From assembly GCA_013396995.1 (NCBI GenBank), contig VWZP01006690.1, positions 553,689 through 617,688 on the forward strand: a stretch of DNA of 64,000 nt, written 5' to 3'. Origin of the DNA: Dicaeum eximium. Taxonomy: Eukaryota > Chordata > Aves > Passeriformes > Dicaeidae. A program made the translations under genes and the position numbers. The notes beneath the pieces are model-generated. The model did no database searches. It saw nothing but the letters and a program-made list of their open reading frames with translations, and was not told the DNA's origin. Below, piece by piece: positions 37,501-51,102 of this stretch; within the stretch, counting starts at the first letter, position 1; every line of letters starts with the position of its first letter.

Positions 37501-39507
37501 ATGGACAGGGGAACACCACAGTCTATGTATAAAAACCACTAAGATGAGATCACCTTCATTTGTAATTTATAGAGATGTTATTCCTCAAGTCTTCTTCCTG
37601 TAGCCATATTCTATGCAGTTGAAGAAGAGCTCTACAAAGAAAATATTTTACCATAAATTGACACATCCTCACTTTTCCTATAGCATTTTGCCAGTTTTCT
37701 GTGGAGTTTAGGCAGCACAACATACCAGTTTTTATGAATGTATGTGTGTGGGTAGAAGCAAAGTCCTGTTTAGCATTTCATGTAGGAAGTGAAATGTTTC
37801 TGCAATCCATCAGCAAAATAAAATGTATGTGCCTTTTGATACTTCAAGGCTTGTTATCACAGTGCAGTGAAGTAGATTTTGACATACACTGAGCTTTTCT
37901 TGTGGGGAATCCAATTTTTGTTTTGTGTTTGGGTGACAGTATCCATTCCTTCCAGAGGAATGAATGGAGCACTGTGTGTGTGGTGTGGGGATGTCCAATC
38001 CTCACTGGTGAGATTTCTGGCATTGTAACAGCCTCTGTTGTGAGGGGAACAATGTTCTTCTTCAACTGCTTTCCCAATTCCCTGGGCAGGGCTGCAGTCC
38101 ATGCAGTCCTTCTGCCACTGCTACCATGTGTCTGCTGCCTCTCCACTCTCCAGCGTTTTCTATGGGAAAGGAATCTTGTTCCTCATTCACAAAGCTGGGA
38201 ATGCAGCTCATTAGAATCTTGGCAGCATGAATGAAGCTTGTCATTTAACATCAGATCTCATTATGGCTCAACAGAAGATGCAAATTGTCAGATAGGGAGC
38301 AAAATGAGTATGTTATGTATTTAGCAGTCTCTTTTTATCCCCCCTCTATTTTAATATGCTTTTTGGATAAGAAGTAGAAGAGTTTAAACCTCTCCCTGAA
38401 GTGTTTTTGAGAGTGATCTCATTTCTTCTAGATCTCCAACATTACTGTGCTGCCCTCTTTCTGCCAGAGAATCCAAAGGTACTTAAGGAAATTAAGTGCT
38501 ACAGATATGATGCAAGAGTTGCTGAATGGCAACTCCCTCAACAGGGAAAATTAGTTATAGCTATACATTTTCCTTCAATTCTCAGAGTGTCTCCAGGACA
38601 TCACATGAAGAATGACACACTTCCTGCCAATTCTGGGGTGAAATTCTTAGAGCCTTAAGGAATGTGCACAATCCTCCTGTCAAAATCCTGTGCACATTCT
38701 GGAAAAAGGCACAATTTGCTCATGTCCCAATTTATAATCCTGTCTAGTGTGTTACTGTTGAACTCCTTTGATTTTGAATTATTCCATGTTACAGTTTTAG
38801 GTGTGTTTTACACCTCTGTGTGATGTCATCCCTACCCACTCCTTTAGTCAGACCTGCTGCTCTACTTTTTTTGCCACCTTTTCTAAAAGCACAAGTTCTC
38901 TGTATGTGTAACTATATATATACTGCAGTTATAGTTGGGGAAAATGCTTTGTTGGCTTCTGTGTAGTACTTTTACCCTGATGAAAGCTAAGAAGACTGTA
39001 GCTGGGTAAGGTATTGTTAGTGGCAGAAGATCCTTAGGGTACAAAGATTCATTCCCTCCCTCAATCCATGGTGGGACAGTCTAGCCCTCATTCCCCAGCA
39101 GGAATTGTTGTGGGGGGCAGGCAGCTGCTGCCTTGCACGAGTCCTGCAAGGGTAAGGATACAAGGGAGGGAAACAGAGGGAAACAGAGGCAGGTAATTTT
39201 AGTCTTTAAAGCCTTGCAGATGGAAATCTGCACTAATACCTCAGCACTAGGAGAGTATCATTTACATTGATGCAATCAGGCACAATCTCTCTTCATTCCC
39301 AAAATGAAGGAATGAGGAGAGAAAAGAATCCTGACACAATCTGCTGTGACCATTCCAAAGGCACTGGTACAAGGAAGAAGGTACTCACTACCCCTTTTAG
39401 CCTCTGTAGCCAGTTCCCTGAGTTTGAAATTAATATGAAGAAACAAAATCAAAATCAAGTAAAAACCAAAAACATGGTGAAAACTAGCAAGTTGAGGTTG
39501 TATTATT

Positions 39508-39532
39508 GAGAGAGAGAGAGAGAGAGAGAGAG
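39508..39532. repeat. (GA)n microsatellite
   Basis: Twelve uninterrupted GA units in the intergenic spacer. Confidence 0.95.
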
Positions 39533-42500
39533 GAGCTTTATCCCCACTTTTCAAGTTGCAGATACAGCTATGTCATCTATATAAAGATTTTAATTTCCTG
39601 TTTAACTGTGTCCCTTTCTGCAATATCTTCTATTTTAACAGCTATTCTTCTGCAATTATGCTGTACATGAGTCTCTGTACTCATCTCATCCATACTTAGA
39701 GGTGCAAAGTTCCATTTTCACAGTAAATTGAAATCCTGAATGTGAGTCAAGTGACACAGCTTCACTAGATGTGTTTAAGCCAGTGTTGTCAGAAAAACTA
39801 GAAGACCTTTTAATGAAAAACCACCAGTTATGATTTTAGTTATTACAAGGAATAAGCTGTTTACACTTGTTCAGCTTGTAATTTTTGAGCATTTAGAGTA
39901 TCAGAAGATGTATTGACATCTATAGCTTAGAATAAATAGAATTTTGAAATTACTCAAATCATACTGAAATTAATTTTAAGAGTCTGAAGCAGCTTTTAAT
40001 GTTTAACTGTGAGTATCTGCAGTAGCTGACCTGCAATGAGACAATATGTAGAAATTAAATTAGTATCCTTGAAGTGATTTCCACTGATTCAACTAGACTG
40101 GATATGATTCGTTTCGCTTTAATTTAAACTGCAGTTTAGACTCTGTAGCTTTCCTGTGTGAGTGAGGCCTGAGAACTAAAAGTACACCAGAATGCAATCT
40201 CACCCGGCCCAGCACATTCAACATCACTTGTTTTTAAATTGAATCTTTCTTCTCATAGGATGAGGAGGTGCTAAAGAAGTGCCAAGTCACAACACAAGAC
40301 TCGTGGCTAAGTCATCTCTACAGTCTGGCAGGAATGAAACTGGCAGTGTCATCCTTTCCTTTGTTTCTTTGCAGACACACCGGTTTTTCCCTGAAGCTCT
40401 GAGCTTCAGGCTGGGTGTGCTCTCTTCAGGGCACTTTGCACCTGCGTTTTGTTGGAGCACAGACTTCAAGTGCTTTCCAAACCTGCCAGTCATTAATGCA
40501 GTAAGTTGTGACTGCAAATAATGGAACTGCTGTAGAAAAGTGTGGCTTCCCTCCTTTATTAAACAAAACACAGAAGAACAGTTTGTTAAAGGAAATAATA
40601 AACTACAAAGCTGAGCACTTGCTAAAGGATGCTGTCTCTGGGCACCTGTTTTGTGCCGTTTGGGTGACTCTATTAACAGTTCAGATGCCTGAAATTAGGT
40701 GGGATGAATAGGGGTCTAAACCAGTTTTAGCCAATTACCTGATTTGCAATGGCTTCTGCAGCTAATAGTGCATAAAAATAACTGTAGCAAAGATAAGGGC
40801 TCTAACAAATAAGCCAATGTTTGTACCAAATAAAGAGTCACTACCGTTTTCCCTGCATGCTGGAGCATTGCCTGAGGTCCAAGTGTTGGTGCAGTGTGAA
40901 CTCTGCAGCAAGTTCTGAACTGTCAGTGCTAATTGCTGTGGGAGGGGAATGAACAGTGAGTTCTGACTGAACAGGTACTTGAACTGACTGAGAAGGGGAA
41001 GAGCCTTGCCATCACCATGAATTCTGTTAGGAGATAAGTACTAGTGCTTTATACAAGTGCATGTACTTACAGCAGAACTCTATACAGTGGTGGTGGTTGT
41101 GTGAATGGGGACTGACACCAGAAAAGCTTCAACCTCTTTATGAAAAGCTTAAGTAATTTCTCTAATCTAAAAAGTACACCCACCCAGTAATGCAGCCTTG
41201 TGATTTCATCATATGCCTTGCTGCCTAGATATTTTAGGCATGAATCAAAAATGTTTGCAGGCCATAACTACAACGTGGGTTTATGCAAATAACCTGACCA
41301 TTAAAAAAAAAATTCTGTAAGACTTAAACTGATTTCATTAATCTACAGTCTAGGCTGTAGTGCTATCATCTGTTTTTGTTAGGGCATCACTAAAAAAGCC
41401 ATGATAATAATTCCCTGTGGTCACCAAGCATTTAGTAGAGTGGATAGGTTATTAGAAGAGGTTATTTTAGCTACTTAGCCTTGGGTACTGGGTTTGGCAG
41501 TGTAGCTCTTCCTTCTGCTTTCAAACGTTTTGTTGGGCTATTTCATGGAGTATTAGTGTTCTCTACCTCCTGTGTTCAGAAAATGCATATGAAAATGTTA
41601 ATTTTATGACTAAACATCTGGAAAGGGTAAGGTATTAACCTGCAAACAACCAGCCTAGTTGTATGAAACATAACAGAGAGGTATATGAGATGTCTCTGCA
41701 GTGTCCTTGCTGGTTTTCATATTTAACAGTATCAGCTGAATGCTATGGGTATGAAAAGAGACAACTCTTCAGGGCTTTCTTAATACCAAGCAAACCTAGC
41801 AGCAGATTAGCTAGGTTAGATGCATTTTTGTCACTACTGATGGCAGCAGAGATTCCTCATGGTGTGCTGTTTTCCGTGAGGTAGGGACACAGGACAGGAT
41901 CTGATGGCCCTGCTCTGGGGTTGACTCATCCACACTCCTTGAGATCCTGGAGATCTCTGCCCTGGGATTTGCTAGCACAGCTCATTCAATCCAGTGTTGT
42001 CTCCTGTGGGAGGAAAGCAATGCAGGGTCTGAAATTTAACATGCCTACTATAAGGTATTCCGAGGAAAGATATTTGCCAATGTTTCATTAAATTTCAAAG
42101 AGATTGTCTCTCTCTGGAATTCTAAAGTTTAAAGAGGCTTTTAATACATTAAGCCTAGTTTTCACATTATGGAAGGGTTTAAATGTTTTTTAAAACATTG
42201 TTAAGCCATTATGTCCTAGACACACATTGTCAGGTACCAGTTCTCTCCTTACATGTTAGCTCAGCAAAGCAAGGCATTATCGAGGCATGTTTGATGGGGA
42301 TTTACATGCCCTAGAAAGAAAATTAATAAAGAGATCTGCTTTCAACTCCTAAATTTTCTACCTAGTTCTTTCTGTGATTAAAAAGCACGTATTTTAATAC
42401 ATGCAATCCTAACACTTAAAATTACACAGTCCATTTTTTTTGTCACGTCCAGGACTTCAATAACTCAAGCAATTCATGGGAGAGTGAGAATGTTTGTATT

Positions 42501-45500
42501 ATCTCTTCCAGATGAGCTGGAGCAGAGTAAATAGGCTGTATAGAGCTCTGAAAAAGCAGCTTGTTTCAAAGGGATCCTTTCATTTGCAAGCCATTATGTC
42601 ATCCCCTCTGAAGAGCTGCCCAGGCCTGCAGCTCTGGGAGAGCTCGGAGTGCTGGTCCTGGGCTGGCTGGACAGACCCCAGTATTTGCCTAGAGCTTGGC
42701 ACGCTGGGTCAGTGGCACATTGGAGCTGGAGGTGAGAAGCAGAGTTCTTAGTGATGCTGGCAAGGTGGCTACGAAAAAAAGTATTTCTATTGCATCCTTT
42801 AAGAATCCAAGTTATTTTTATGCAGCAGTTCTTCGTGGCAGTACAACCAAAGTTCCATAAATGCTGTGTTCTCATGACTCAAGATACATCTCCTGCAGTT
42901 GTTTGTTTGAGGACTCACCACTGGAGTGTAAAGCCCGCTTATATTCACATCTGTGAGGAAATGTTACTTCCATTACTTTTGATACATGGGCTTCATCCAC
43001 TTTGTTCACTGTGGCATGGTTTTGGTAAACATCCATCTCTGTGTGATACACAAATGCTTTCCTAATTTGCAAAATCTGTAGAAGCAAACTGAAGTATTTT
43101 TGACCCCTACATTTCTTAATCCTTTCTTGTATCTCTTTGAGTAAAACTTGCTTTTTTTTTCATGAACAGCTTTCTTCATCTTCATTTTAACTGGTGATTT
43201 CTCTTTCATCTACTACTGTCATGTGGTACATCCATAATAATTTTAAGGTTCAAAACGCTGGTGGTTTTTTTTTTCTTTTGGACAACAGTTTAGTGTAAGA
43301 GAATGTGTTTTTTTAGTATCTCTTTACAATGAAGTTTCTCCAAATTGCTGTGTCTGTGCGTGTGGTGTCCAGATTACCCTACAGATTACTAAAGGGAAAG
43401 AAGGAGGAAGATATTTGTAGGTGGTTTCAGGAGAATCTAAATAAAATATTAATAAACTGAGATTGAATGCCCTTGGTAAACAACTGTGCACTACTATGCT
43501 TAAAACCACTTGTGACTGTGTTACATTCTCCTTCAAACTATTTATTTTTTATCTACTGGAGGTTAATCACTGAATTAATGTTCAGTTATATGCTAATTGA
43601 GAGAAAAGCAAGGCCATAAATTAGCACTGAGATTAGATGTCAAGCAGCAATTCTGAATTCCTCAGAAGCATCTGATGAGCTTCAACCACTTTAGAGGATA
43701 ACATTCTGTATTACTGGCAATCTTGAATGCCTGTGTGTGTTTATTTCATATATAGATATTATTTCCTGGTCTAAAGCAGGTCTTGAACTTTGGTGTATTT
43801 AGTGTCACTTTGAGAGAAGACTGGGGAGCTCTCAGAGTAATTACTGTGCAGGAGCTGCACAGTCATTTTCTGCAAATAGGTTCTTTAACTCACAACCTGT
43901 GAAAATCCCGTTGACAGCAGGGATCCTTGAAAGCATAAATTCCCTTCACAACACGCATTTAATGGTGTGAAGAAACAACAGTAGCTTGTGTAGCTCCAGG
44001 CAGGCCAGGGAAGAGCTGCTGTGCTCCCAGAGGTGCAATGGCATGGAAGCACAAGGTGGAAGAGAAAGATGACTGGAGAAGCCAGAGTTGATGAAAGGTC
44101 TTGTCAGGAGTAGGAATAGTATCTCATGGATAATGAAAGCACTGAAGTGGAATTAAGTTCACTTTTATTGCCATACTCTAATTATTAATAGCTGTTATAC
44201 ACTTGTGTCTGATTAATAAAGCAGCTAAAGGGAAAGAGGGTGATGGTAGTTCTGCTATCTTGAAGCAGATGGAAAGAAGGAAAACATAACCAAGTTCACA
44301 TATAGGGAGTAGCTTGAATCATCTGGAATTAATCCATTTGTAAAAGTTTAAGAAATTAAAAAGGACCATGGGTGATGTGGAAGAGAACAATGTTTTGCAG
44401 CAAGGTAGTTGATGTGGGTGGCTATAAATTGCTCTTGCTGCTGTGGAAAAACATAGATCCCATTCAACTTGGAAAGGATGGAGAAATTGATTTTAAGAGT
44501 AATGTGTGTAGTAAAGAAATAGTTGTGGGAATCCAATGAAATACTGTCTGTCCTAATAAATCTTTGCTGTCTATAGGTAGTATTTTGTTTGTCTTTCTTT
44601 TGGAAGTTACATTTCAAATGCAGAAATAACTGCAAGTTGCTGTTATAAAATGAATTTTTGCCCTTTCCTGGTGGGTTTTTTTTTGTGTGTGTGAGCCTGA
44701 AAAACCTGGATCTTGTTTAAAGGAATCTCATTTTCCACATAAGCAGAAGCATCAGTTCTAAGAAAACTCTTTGCTAGAAGGTGGAGCTATATTAAAACAG
44801 GGCAAGGAGCTGGCAAGGAGCTGTGTGCCCTGCGTGCAGCACTGCCATTGTTGGCAATTCATAGGGAAAAAACCAGGCAAGAGAATCTGCAGCTGTGTAT
44901 GTGCTGCTGTAGTGTACCTGCAGTTGCCAGGGAATCATTTCTATTTCCCAGTTTGCTTTTGCACAGCTGCTGAAAGAGCAGAATTGCAGCTGCAGCACTG
45001 TCACTTACAATCCTGGCAGGTTTGTTATCACCCAGCCACCCTTCCCTGTTTATAACTGGGAATTCAGTGCATCTCTTGCTGAAGAAAGTTGGGATTTTTG
45101 AGTTTCACTGAGATTTCATAAGTGCTTCAGAAAACCACAGCTAAAAGCATCCAATGTGCTTGTACTGAAGCAAAGACAAGCAGGTTTTTCCCTTTTTTTC
45201 AGGTCAGGGGTCCCCAGAATAATAATGTGTGGTTGAACACACAGTCTCAATTTCAGAAGGATGATACTGCAGCTTGAATGTTTGATGTTGAATTCTTGCT
45301 CAAATAAACAAATTCTAGCCTCCACATGGGGCTTGAACTGTAATAAATGCAATATTTTGCTCTATGTCTTGCATTCAGAACGTGAAAATGGATTCATTAT
45401 TATAATAAAAAGATACGCTTTAATTTTTTATAGTGTTCATTGTAGGGCACTGAGAATAAAAATTAAATGTGTCAGTAGTTGTTTAACCAATTTGCCCATT

Positions 45501-48500
45501 TTAATTCCATTTTCTTGGGTATATTTCACATTCAAAACTAATCTGAAAAATATCGACAGGCTGACATTTAATTAAAAAGAATGTCCCATTCCTCTGCATG
45601 GGGAAATCAGATGCTGATTTCACACTGATTTAATATTGCTCTTCTAGGCTGCTCTTGCAGCTGACATTTCTGTCTTTCCTCTGAGTATCCAAACCCAGTG
45701 TCTGAACTAATCAGCAATGGCTGAACATGGAATGGTTTGGGCATTCTGGAACAAAGTATACATATTCCAACTCAGAAATAAATTAATAGGAAATGTATTG
45801 ATAGTATCATATACAGTTAGTGGTCCACACCTACTCATTTATAGAAGATAAAATAAAATGCATGGTTTGCTAGACCAACTTCTCATCTAATTTTTCAAGT
45901 TCTCAGGATAGGCAGCACACTGATACTGCTGCCAACAGTCTCCTGTAACTTCATGGAGAAGTATAACTTCAAATAAGATGGAATACCACGGAGAATATTG
46001 TGTACCTGAGTAAAAGATCTTTTTGATCAGGATTTCCATTACACACTGTGTAAATCTCTCTGATGAGAGGAGACATTACACAGACATGTAGCTCCCACTT
46101 TAGAGCTGGAATACTTAATGCAGATTATATTTTTTTATGTATGTGTGTGATATAAGGTGTTTGGGAGGATTTGGGGCAGGGTGAGTTTTTTGGGTTTTGT
46201 TATTTTTAATGAACAATTTGTATAACTTCTACCTCTGCACCTAGGTGATTTTTAAATTGACTTTTTTCCCCCCCTCTGTTTTGTCATCAAATGCTAATAA
46301 ATAATGGACTATCCATTAAATTTCCTCAAAACACAATCCCATAAGAATCATCTGCAACTGAAGGAAGTCTGTGTTCTGTTCTTATTGATTCACCTCATTT
46401 TGCAACTGTGGATGTGGCTTTTGCCTGTTATTTGCTGGAGGTCACCTCTGTGGGCTCTGAGTAACAGCAATTAATCTCATTTTGTCAGTGGCTGCTCTGT
46501 GCAGTGGAATTGGGATTCCTTTGTTACAGAGCAATTCAGTAAAGGAAGTAGGAAACTAAACTTGGGTACTCAGACTAGCAACGTTTAACCCATCAGCTGT
46601 TCCCTTACCCAGCTTTCTTATTCTCAAGGACTTAGGGGGGTTCAGGTGTTTTCCCCAAGCCTGGTGCATGGTTAGAAGCAGTTCCTAGCTGGAATAAAGC
46701 ACAGGAGTGCAAAGCACGAGTTGCAGGACTTACTGTATGCAATTGTTCTTCACTTCCACAAGGAGAGTCGGCTTTACCTTGTGCAAAATGAAATTTAGCC
46801 CCAAGTTTCCACAGTCTCTTTAGTTTAAATGTTAAAAAGAAAATGCCTCTAGTGCATATCTGTTTCTCTTACTGCACTTCTGAGCACTTTCACAAGTTCT
46901 GTAGAGCTGTTAACCTTAAAACAAATTTCTTTTACGTGTCATTTCCGCCTCACACTCACTACCAGCCAGTTCAGAGCTCAGAGCCCTGCCTGTTCACTGG
47001 TGCATTGTAACTTCTCTGGGCTGAGTTGAGAGATGCCCTTGTTGGCATTAACTGAAACCTTCTCCTTTCAACAGTCCGATCACCCAGGTGATTTCTGCTC
47101 ACAACTTGAGCTGTGGCAGGTGGAGGAAGCAGCACTGACACAGAACAGCCCTTGCCCTGCAGCACACAGGAGATTCTCTGCTCTTTTCTGTGGAACGATC
47201 AAGAGGAAACAGAAAATATGCTGTCAGCATTAGAAAGGGACCTTGTTTTGTGGGAGCAGTGCTGTACTTATTGCACCTGTTGTATTTGCTGCACTTCTGA
47301 TTCCATGGATTTTAGTCACTTCATATATGCATTGCTGAAAATATCTCCTGAGTGACACCTCAAACCCCTTGTTGGCCTCTGAGACTTCTAATAGAGTTGC
47401 CATTGTAGCAGGAATTTTTCACTCCCTTGCAAGTATGCCTGTAGGACACAGACCAAACACCTTTCAGTTTTCTGAAGAGCCACCAAAGGCCAGCTTCCTT
47501 CACACTGACATTAGTGAAGGAATGGGTTGGAAAGCCTGGGCATTTGTCTTGGTTTAGGCTAATTCCTGTTTGCAATGACAACAAGGTCAGTCTGAAGGGG
47601 GAAAATGAACATTGAGGGATTTTCTTTTTAATCTGAACAGACCTGTGAGGGCTCTGAGAATTTGATGCCTTTCAGTTATCAGGTATGTAGGGATAAATTC
47701 TTATAGATTGGTATTAGTTTTATCTTCTATGAAGTACTGTTGCCTTCACTCTGAGTTTTTCAGGTTTGGTCAGTCCTTTAAACCCTCAGCCCTTTCCACT
47801 CTTGCCTGCTTCTCCTAGGCAGTAGGATGGTAAAAACCAGATGTTTGGTAAGGTTGTAATATTCTCCCTGCAATGTCTTTGCCACCTGAAATCTCAAAGA
47901 GAAAAACTAGCTCCCCTGTTTGACATTTTCTGTTTTCCATCTGAACTGAAGCCTGCTTATCTCTGAGGCAAGCAGATTTTTGGATTACATAAGCAAACCA
48001 AGAAAATAATTACCAACATATTTTCTTCTGGGCTTTCCTAGAAGGATAAAGACATTAAGAAGAATAATTACCATGAAGGTTTTTTGCCCCACAGATGTTA
48101 CAAAGCACATTTCTCTGTCAGTCCCTTCTGGATACAGTGCCTGCCATCTTGTGGACAAGTCACACTATGTCTGAATCGTTGAGATAAATATTTAAAGACC
48201 ATAATGTTGTGTGTGTGTGATAAAATTGCTTAGTTATTTGTAGCTCAGTGCAAACAATCTTTCTTCTTGGGGACTTATTTTTCAATTGAAGTTACTTGAG
48301 TTTGCTTGGTTCCCTTACTTTTGAGGATGCTTGATTTCCTCTGCTCCACTTGTTACCAGCTGTAAAACTATCAAATGTAAAATTCTCTGCAGTTTTCTAT
48401 TTAATTAAGTTTAAATCAGTAACCTAAAATGTTGGTCTGGGAACCAGTCAGAAGTAATTCTAATAAATCTGTCAAAGCAGCATAATTGCTACCTGCCAAC

Positions 48501-50159
48501 AAAAAGGAGAAAATAATTTTAGAAATTCCCTTGCTTCGAATCTGAAAGCAAAAATACTCATATTACAGACATAAACAACTTGTACAAATATTATTTGAAA
48601 TTCAGATATCTCTATTCTTTATTGACCTATACTAGCTTGATTCTTTCTTGGTAGAATACAAGTGACAACTCTTACATCATTCTTAGCTGAGTGAAAAATC
48701 CTTTCCAACTGCAATAAGGATTCATTTTATGGGGAAGGCTCTAATCCCCCCAGTATTTGTCAAAATATTATGTTTGCTGAATGAGATAATTTCTCTTTTG
48801 TAAAAGCCCTTTGGAGACAGCTCACTGCCTGTTTTTCTAAAATTTATGGTAAATGTTCCCAAAAACACGTATGTGAAAGTTAAAAAAGGTGATGTTTTTG
48901 CTGTTACATTGAAAGTACAGTTCTAACAAGAAACAGCTTCAACTGTTGGTCTGACTTAAAATCTAATTTGGATTCAATTTTTTGTTTAAAATCAAAAATA
49001 CTGTAATTTAAAATGGATTTAATAAAAGTTAGTGGACGAATTGTCACTACTGTCACTCCCATGTGATTAAATAACACTAAGGTTCATTGTGCTGGTAGCT
49101 GTGTGTGCCCTACAGGTGCTCAGAGCCATTCCTGCCTTTAGGGCAGATGTTCTTAGGGCGGATTGCTGCTGCAGAGGTACTGGAAAGGGGCCGAGTACCA
49201 AGCTCTCCCACGCCCCAGGTGTGACAGAATTAGTGCCACAGAGGTGGCAGCTCCTTTTAACAGATTTGTGAAGCAGCTCTGGAGTGCTGAAAGCTCTCAA
49301 GGAAGTGGCAAAGCAGCTGGGTCAGATACACAAATGAGGGTAACATAAGCTGCTCAGAGAACCGATGACTTTCTGAAAAATCATCTGGGACTAAACCCAA
49401 GTGTTGCAAGTGCTTGAAGGTTCTAAAATAGCTGGCTCTAATGACAATGAATGAGGTCGTGCACAATGTGATAATCATAAGGAACTGTGTGTTTGCTAAC
49501 CACTGCTGGGCAGTTATTTATGAGCTGGGCTAAACCGAGCCCTAAATTTGCAGAGAAGCAGTTTATTTTTAGTTACTGTAGACTCTGCTGTGATTGTGTC
49601 ACAGAACACATGATTTTGCTGCAGGGCAGATTCAAGAGGAGCTGTGCATACAATCAAGACTTGCAGAATCTCTGCACCCAGCAGATCAGCCAGCTCTCAC
49701 CAGCCTACCTGAGGCTTTCTAGTTCACTTACCTTTATTGCTAGTCTTTGTAAGCATGTTCAATTGTTTACTGATTGCTTTGTTTATCATAAAGGATCGGT
49801 CTGAGAAGACAAAGGTTTCCTTTCAAACGAGGAGTGTCCTTGACATTTGGCATCCAGTGTAACAAGCCACTCGAGGCTGCAAGCAAATCTGGAGAAGTGT
49901 TTTTTCATTGTGTAGCAATGGCTGATGAGATTGCATTTTGCCATGATTAGTCATCTGTTTGGTAAATGCTGTGGCTGATCGCATTGCTGCTGCTGTTTCA
50001 GCTGTGTAGCCATGACATTTGTGCCTAGATGATAAGCCTCCTGGCTTCCTGCTTCCTACAGACAACCAGTATCAAGTGACAAGATATGACATATAATGGC
50101 TGAGTTTCTGAACCAGGAACTGACTCCTTCCGAGCTGAGACCTGAGAGATTCACTGAAG

Positions 50160-50167
50160 TGACGTCA
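50160..50167. promoter_or_regulatory. Full palindromic CRE-like site TGACGTCA
   Basis: Exact match to the consensus CREB/ATF octamer, 71 bases before the duplicated insertion flank. No promoter context is visible, so a role is only possible. Confidence 0.3.
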
Positions 50168-50237
50168 ATGAAGGCAATCCTGCCAGAGGTGGGGAAGTGA
50201 AATGCTAAACATGATGTCAAAGCTATCCTTCTATCAG

Positions 50238-50384
50238 GTAACCAAATTAAAAAACCCTAGAAATTATAAACCAATACATAAATCAATACTGATAACTCAT
50301 AAAGTGAGAGAAGCATAAGAAAATAAATGCTTATTGGAATCTAGCTTTGCACATAATGTGTGAGTGATGCTAGAAACAGACTTT
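50238..50384. repeat. 147-bp direct repeat, copy 1 (left flank, probably empty-allele sequence)
   Basis: Starts GTAACCAAATT and ends ACAGACTTT before the N at 50385. By eye it is identical to 50956-51102. It continues smoothly from unique sequence on its left, as an allele without the LTR insertion would. The N follows exactly where the second copy carries on into unique DNA. Confidence 0.9.
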
Positions 50385-50385
50385 N
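50385..50385. other. Ambiguous base / assembly gap
   Basis: A single N stands exactly at the change from repeat copy 1 to the GC-rich LTR segment, where a contig join would be expected. Confidence 0.85.
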
Positions 50386-50955
50386 ATTCGGCCCGCTGTC
50401 CCCACTCAGCGGGGAGAGGAGCCGCGGGGGAGACGGAGGCAATCCCGTATGTCAGCGTCAAGGAGAGCGTTGTTGCGCGAGAGGAGAGAGAGGCAGAGAC
50501 TTCGTGGATGGAGGCAAACAGGAAAGGGTTTATTGGCGGGGAGGTGCGGAAGGGAAAGGGTCCACGAAGTGACTCCAGGATTCAATAGAGTACAACGGCT
50601 TATAAAGGGAGGCGTAACAGGTAGGCGGGGAAATGTACAAACCAATCAGGGTCCAAGTGGGGAGGAGTTATAGGAGGGGCAAACACATCTCATTGGACAG
50701 GGGAATGGGGTGATTTCAGGGAACCAATAGGGTACAAGAAAAGCGTAACTGACACAGAACATTCTAGAATAGGGGAACGTCCTAGGGCAGGATTGACAAT
50801 AATGTGGGAAGGGCTGACAAACCAAGTAAGGAAAGGGGAGGAGTCGGAGTAAACTATAGTATCGAGGTCACTTTTGTGGGGGAGAACAGGGACAAACCAT
50901 TATATGACAATTCAAACAGGAATAATGAAATAAACTTAATAAACACACCGCAACA
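50386..50955 (-). mobile_element. Endogenous retroviral LTR (solo or part of a longer element)
   Basis: A non-coding segment whose composition differs sharply from its flanks. Read on the - strand it begins TGTTGCGGTGTG at 50955, as LTRs begin with TG. It shows a CCAAT box (50696-50692), a TATA element CTTTATAAG near 50606-50600, and AATAAA at 50534-50529 about 70 bases further on, followed by a CT-rich, GC-rich U5-like part. The right edge is bounded by GTAACC, which also stands at the left edge of the empty-site copy, so a 6-bp target duplication fits (as made by alpha/betaretrovirus-like class II elements). A CGCAACA at 50477-50471 (- strand) could be the 3' LTR end, giving a 485-bp LTR with 7-bp terminal inverted repeats. 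No primer-binding site or viral gene is seen. Family and, to a lesser degree, orientation remain unsure, because a TATAAA also reads on +. Confidence 0.75.
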
Positions 50956-51102
50956 GTAACCAAATTAAAAAACCCTAGAAATTATAAACCAATACATAAA
51001 TCAATACTGATAACTCATAAAGTGAGAGAAGCATAAGAAAATAAATGCTTATTGGAATCTAGCTTTGCACATAATGTGTGAGTGATGCTAGAAACAGACT
51101 TT
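50956..51102. repeat. 147-bp direct repeat, copy 2 (right flank of the LTR)
   Basis: Begins GTAACC directly after the LTR terminus CGCAACA and is identical by eye to 50238-50384. It then continues as unique sequence (TTAGAGAAGG). Confidence 0.9.

Larger units (their letters stand above)
15516..50237. other. Gene-poor spacer between SNN and LITAF
   Basis: About 35 kb of AT-rich, CpG-poor DNA. I see no protein family, RNA gene or long open frame; the short frames scattered through it lack composition or motifs of real proteins. Recognised items inside are a 26-bp palindrome, small microsatellites and A-rich tracts, listed separately. It may hold enhancers for SNN, LITAF or TXNDC11, but nothing in the bases alone shows which parts. 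Confidence 0.6.

Noticed and set aside
50386..50470. Retroviral primer-binding site or polypurine tract next to the LTR
   Set aside because: No TGG-led 18-base match to a tRNA end that I could defend directly after CGCAACA, and the purine-rich bases on + are broken by C and T.
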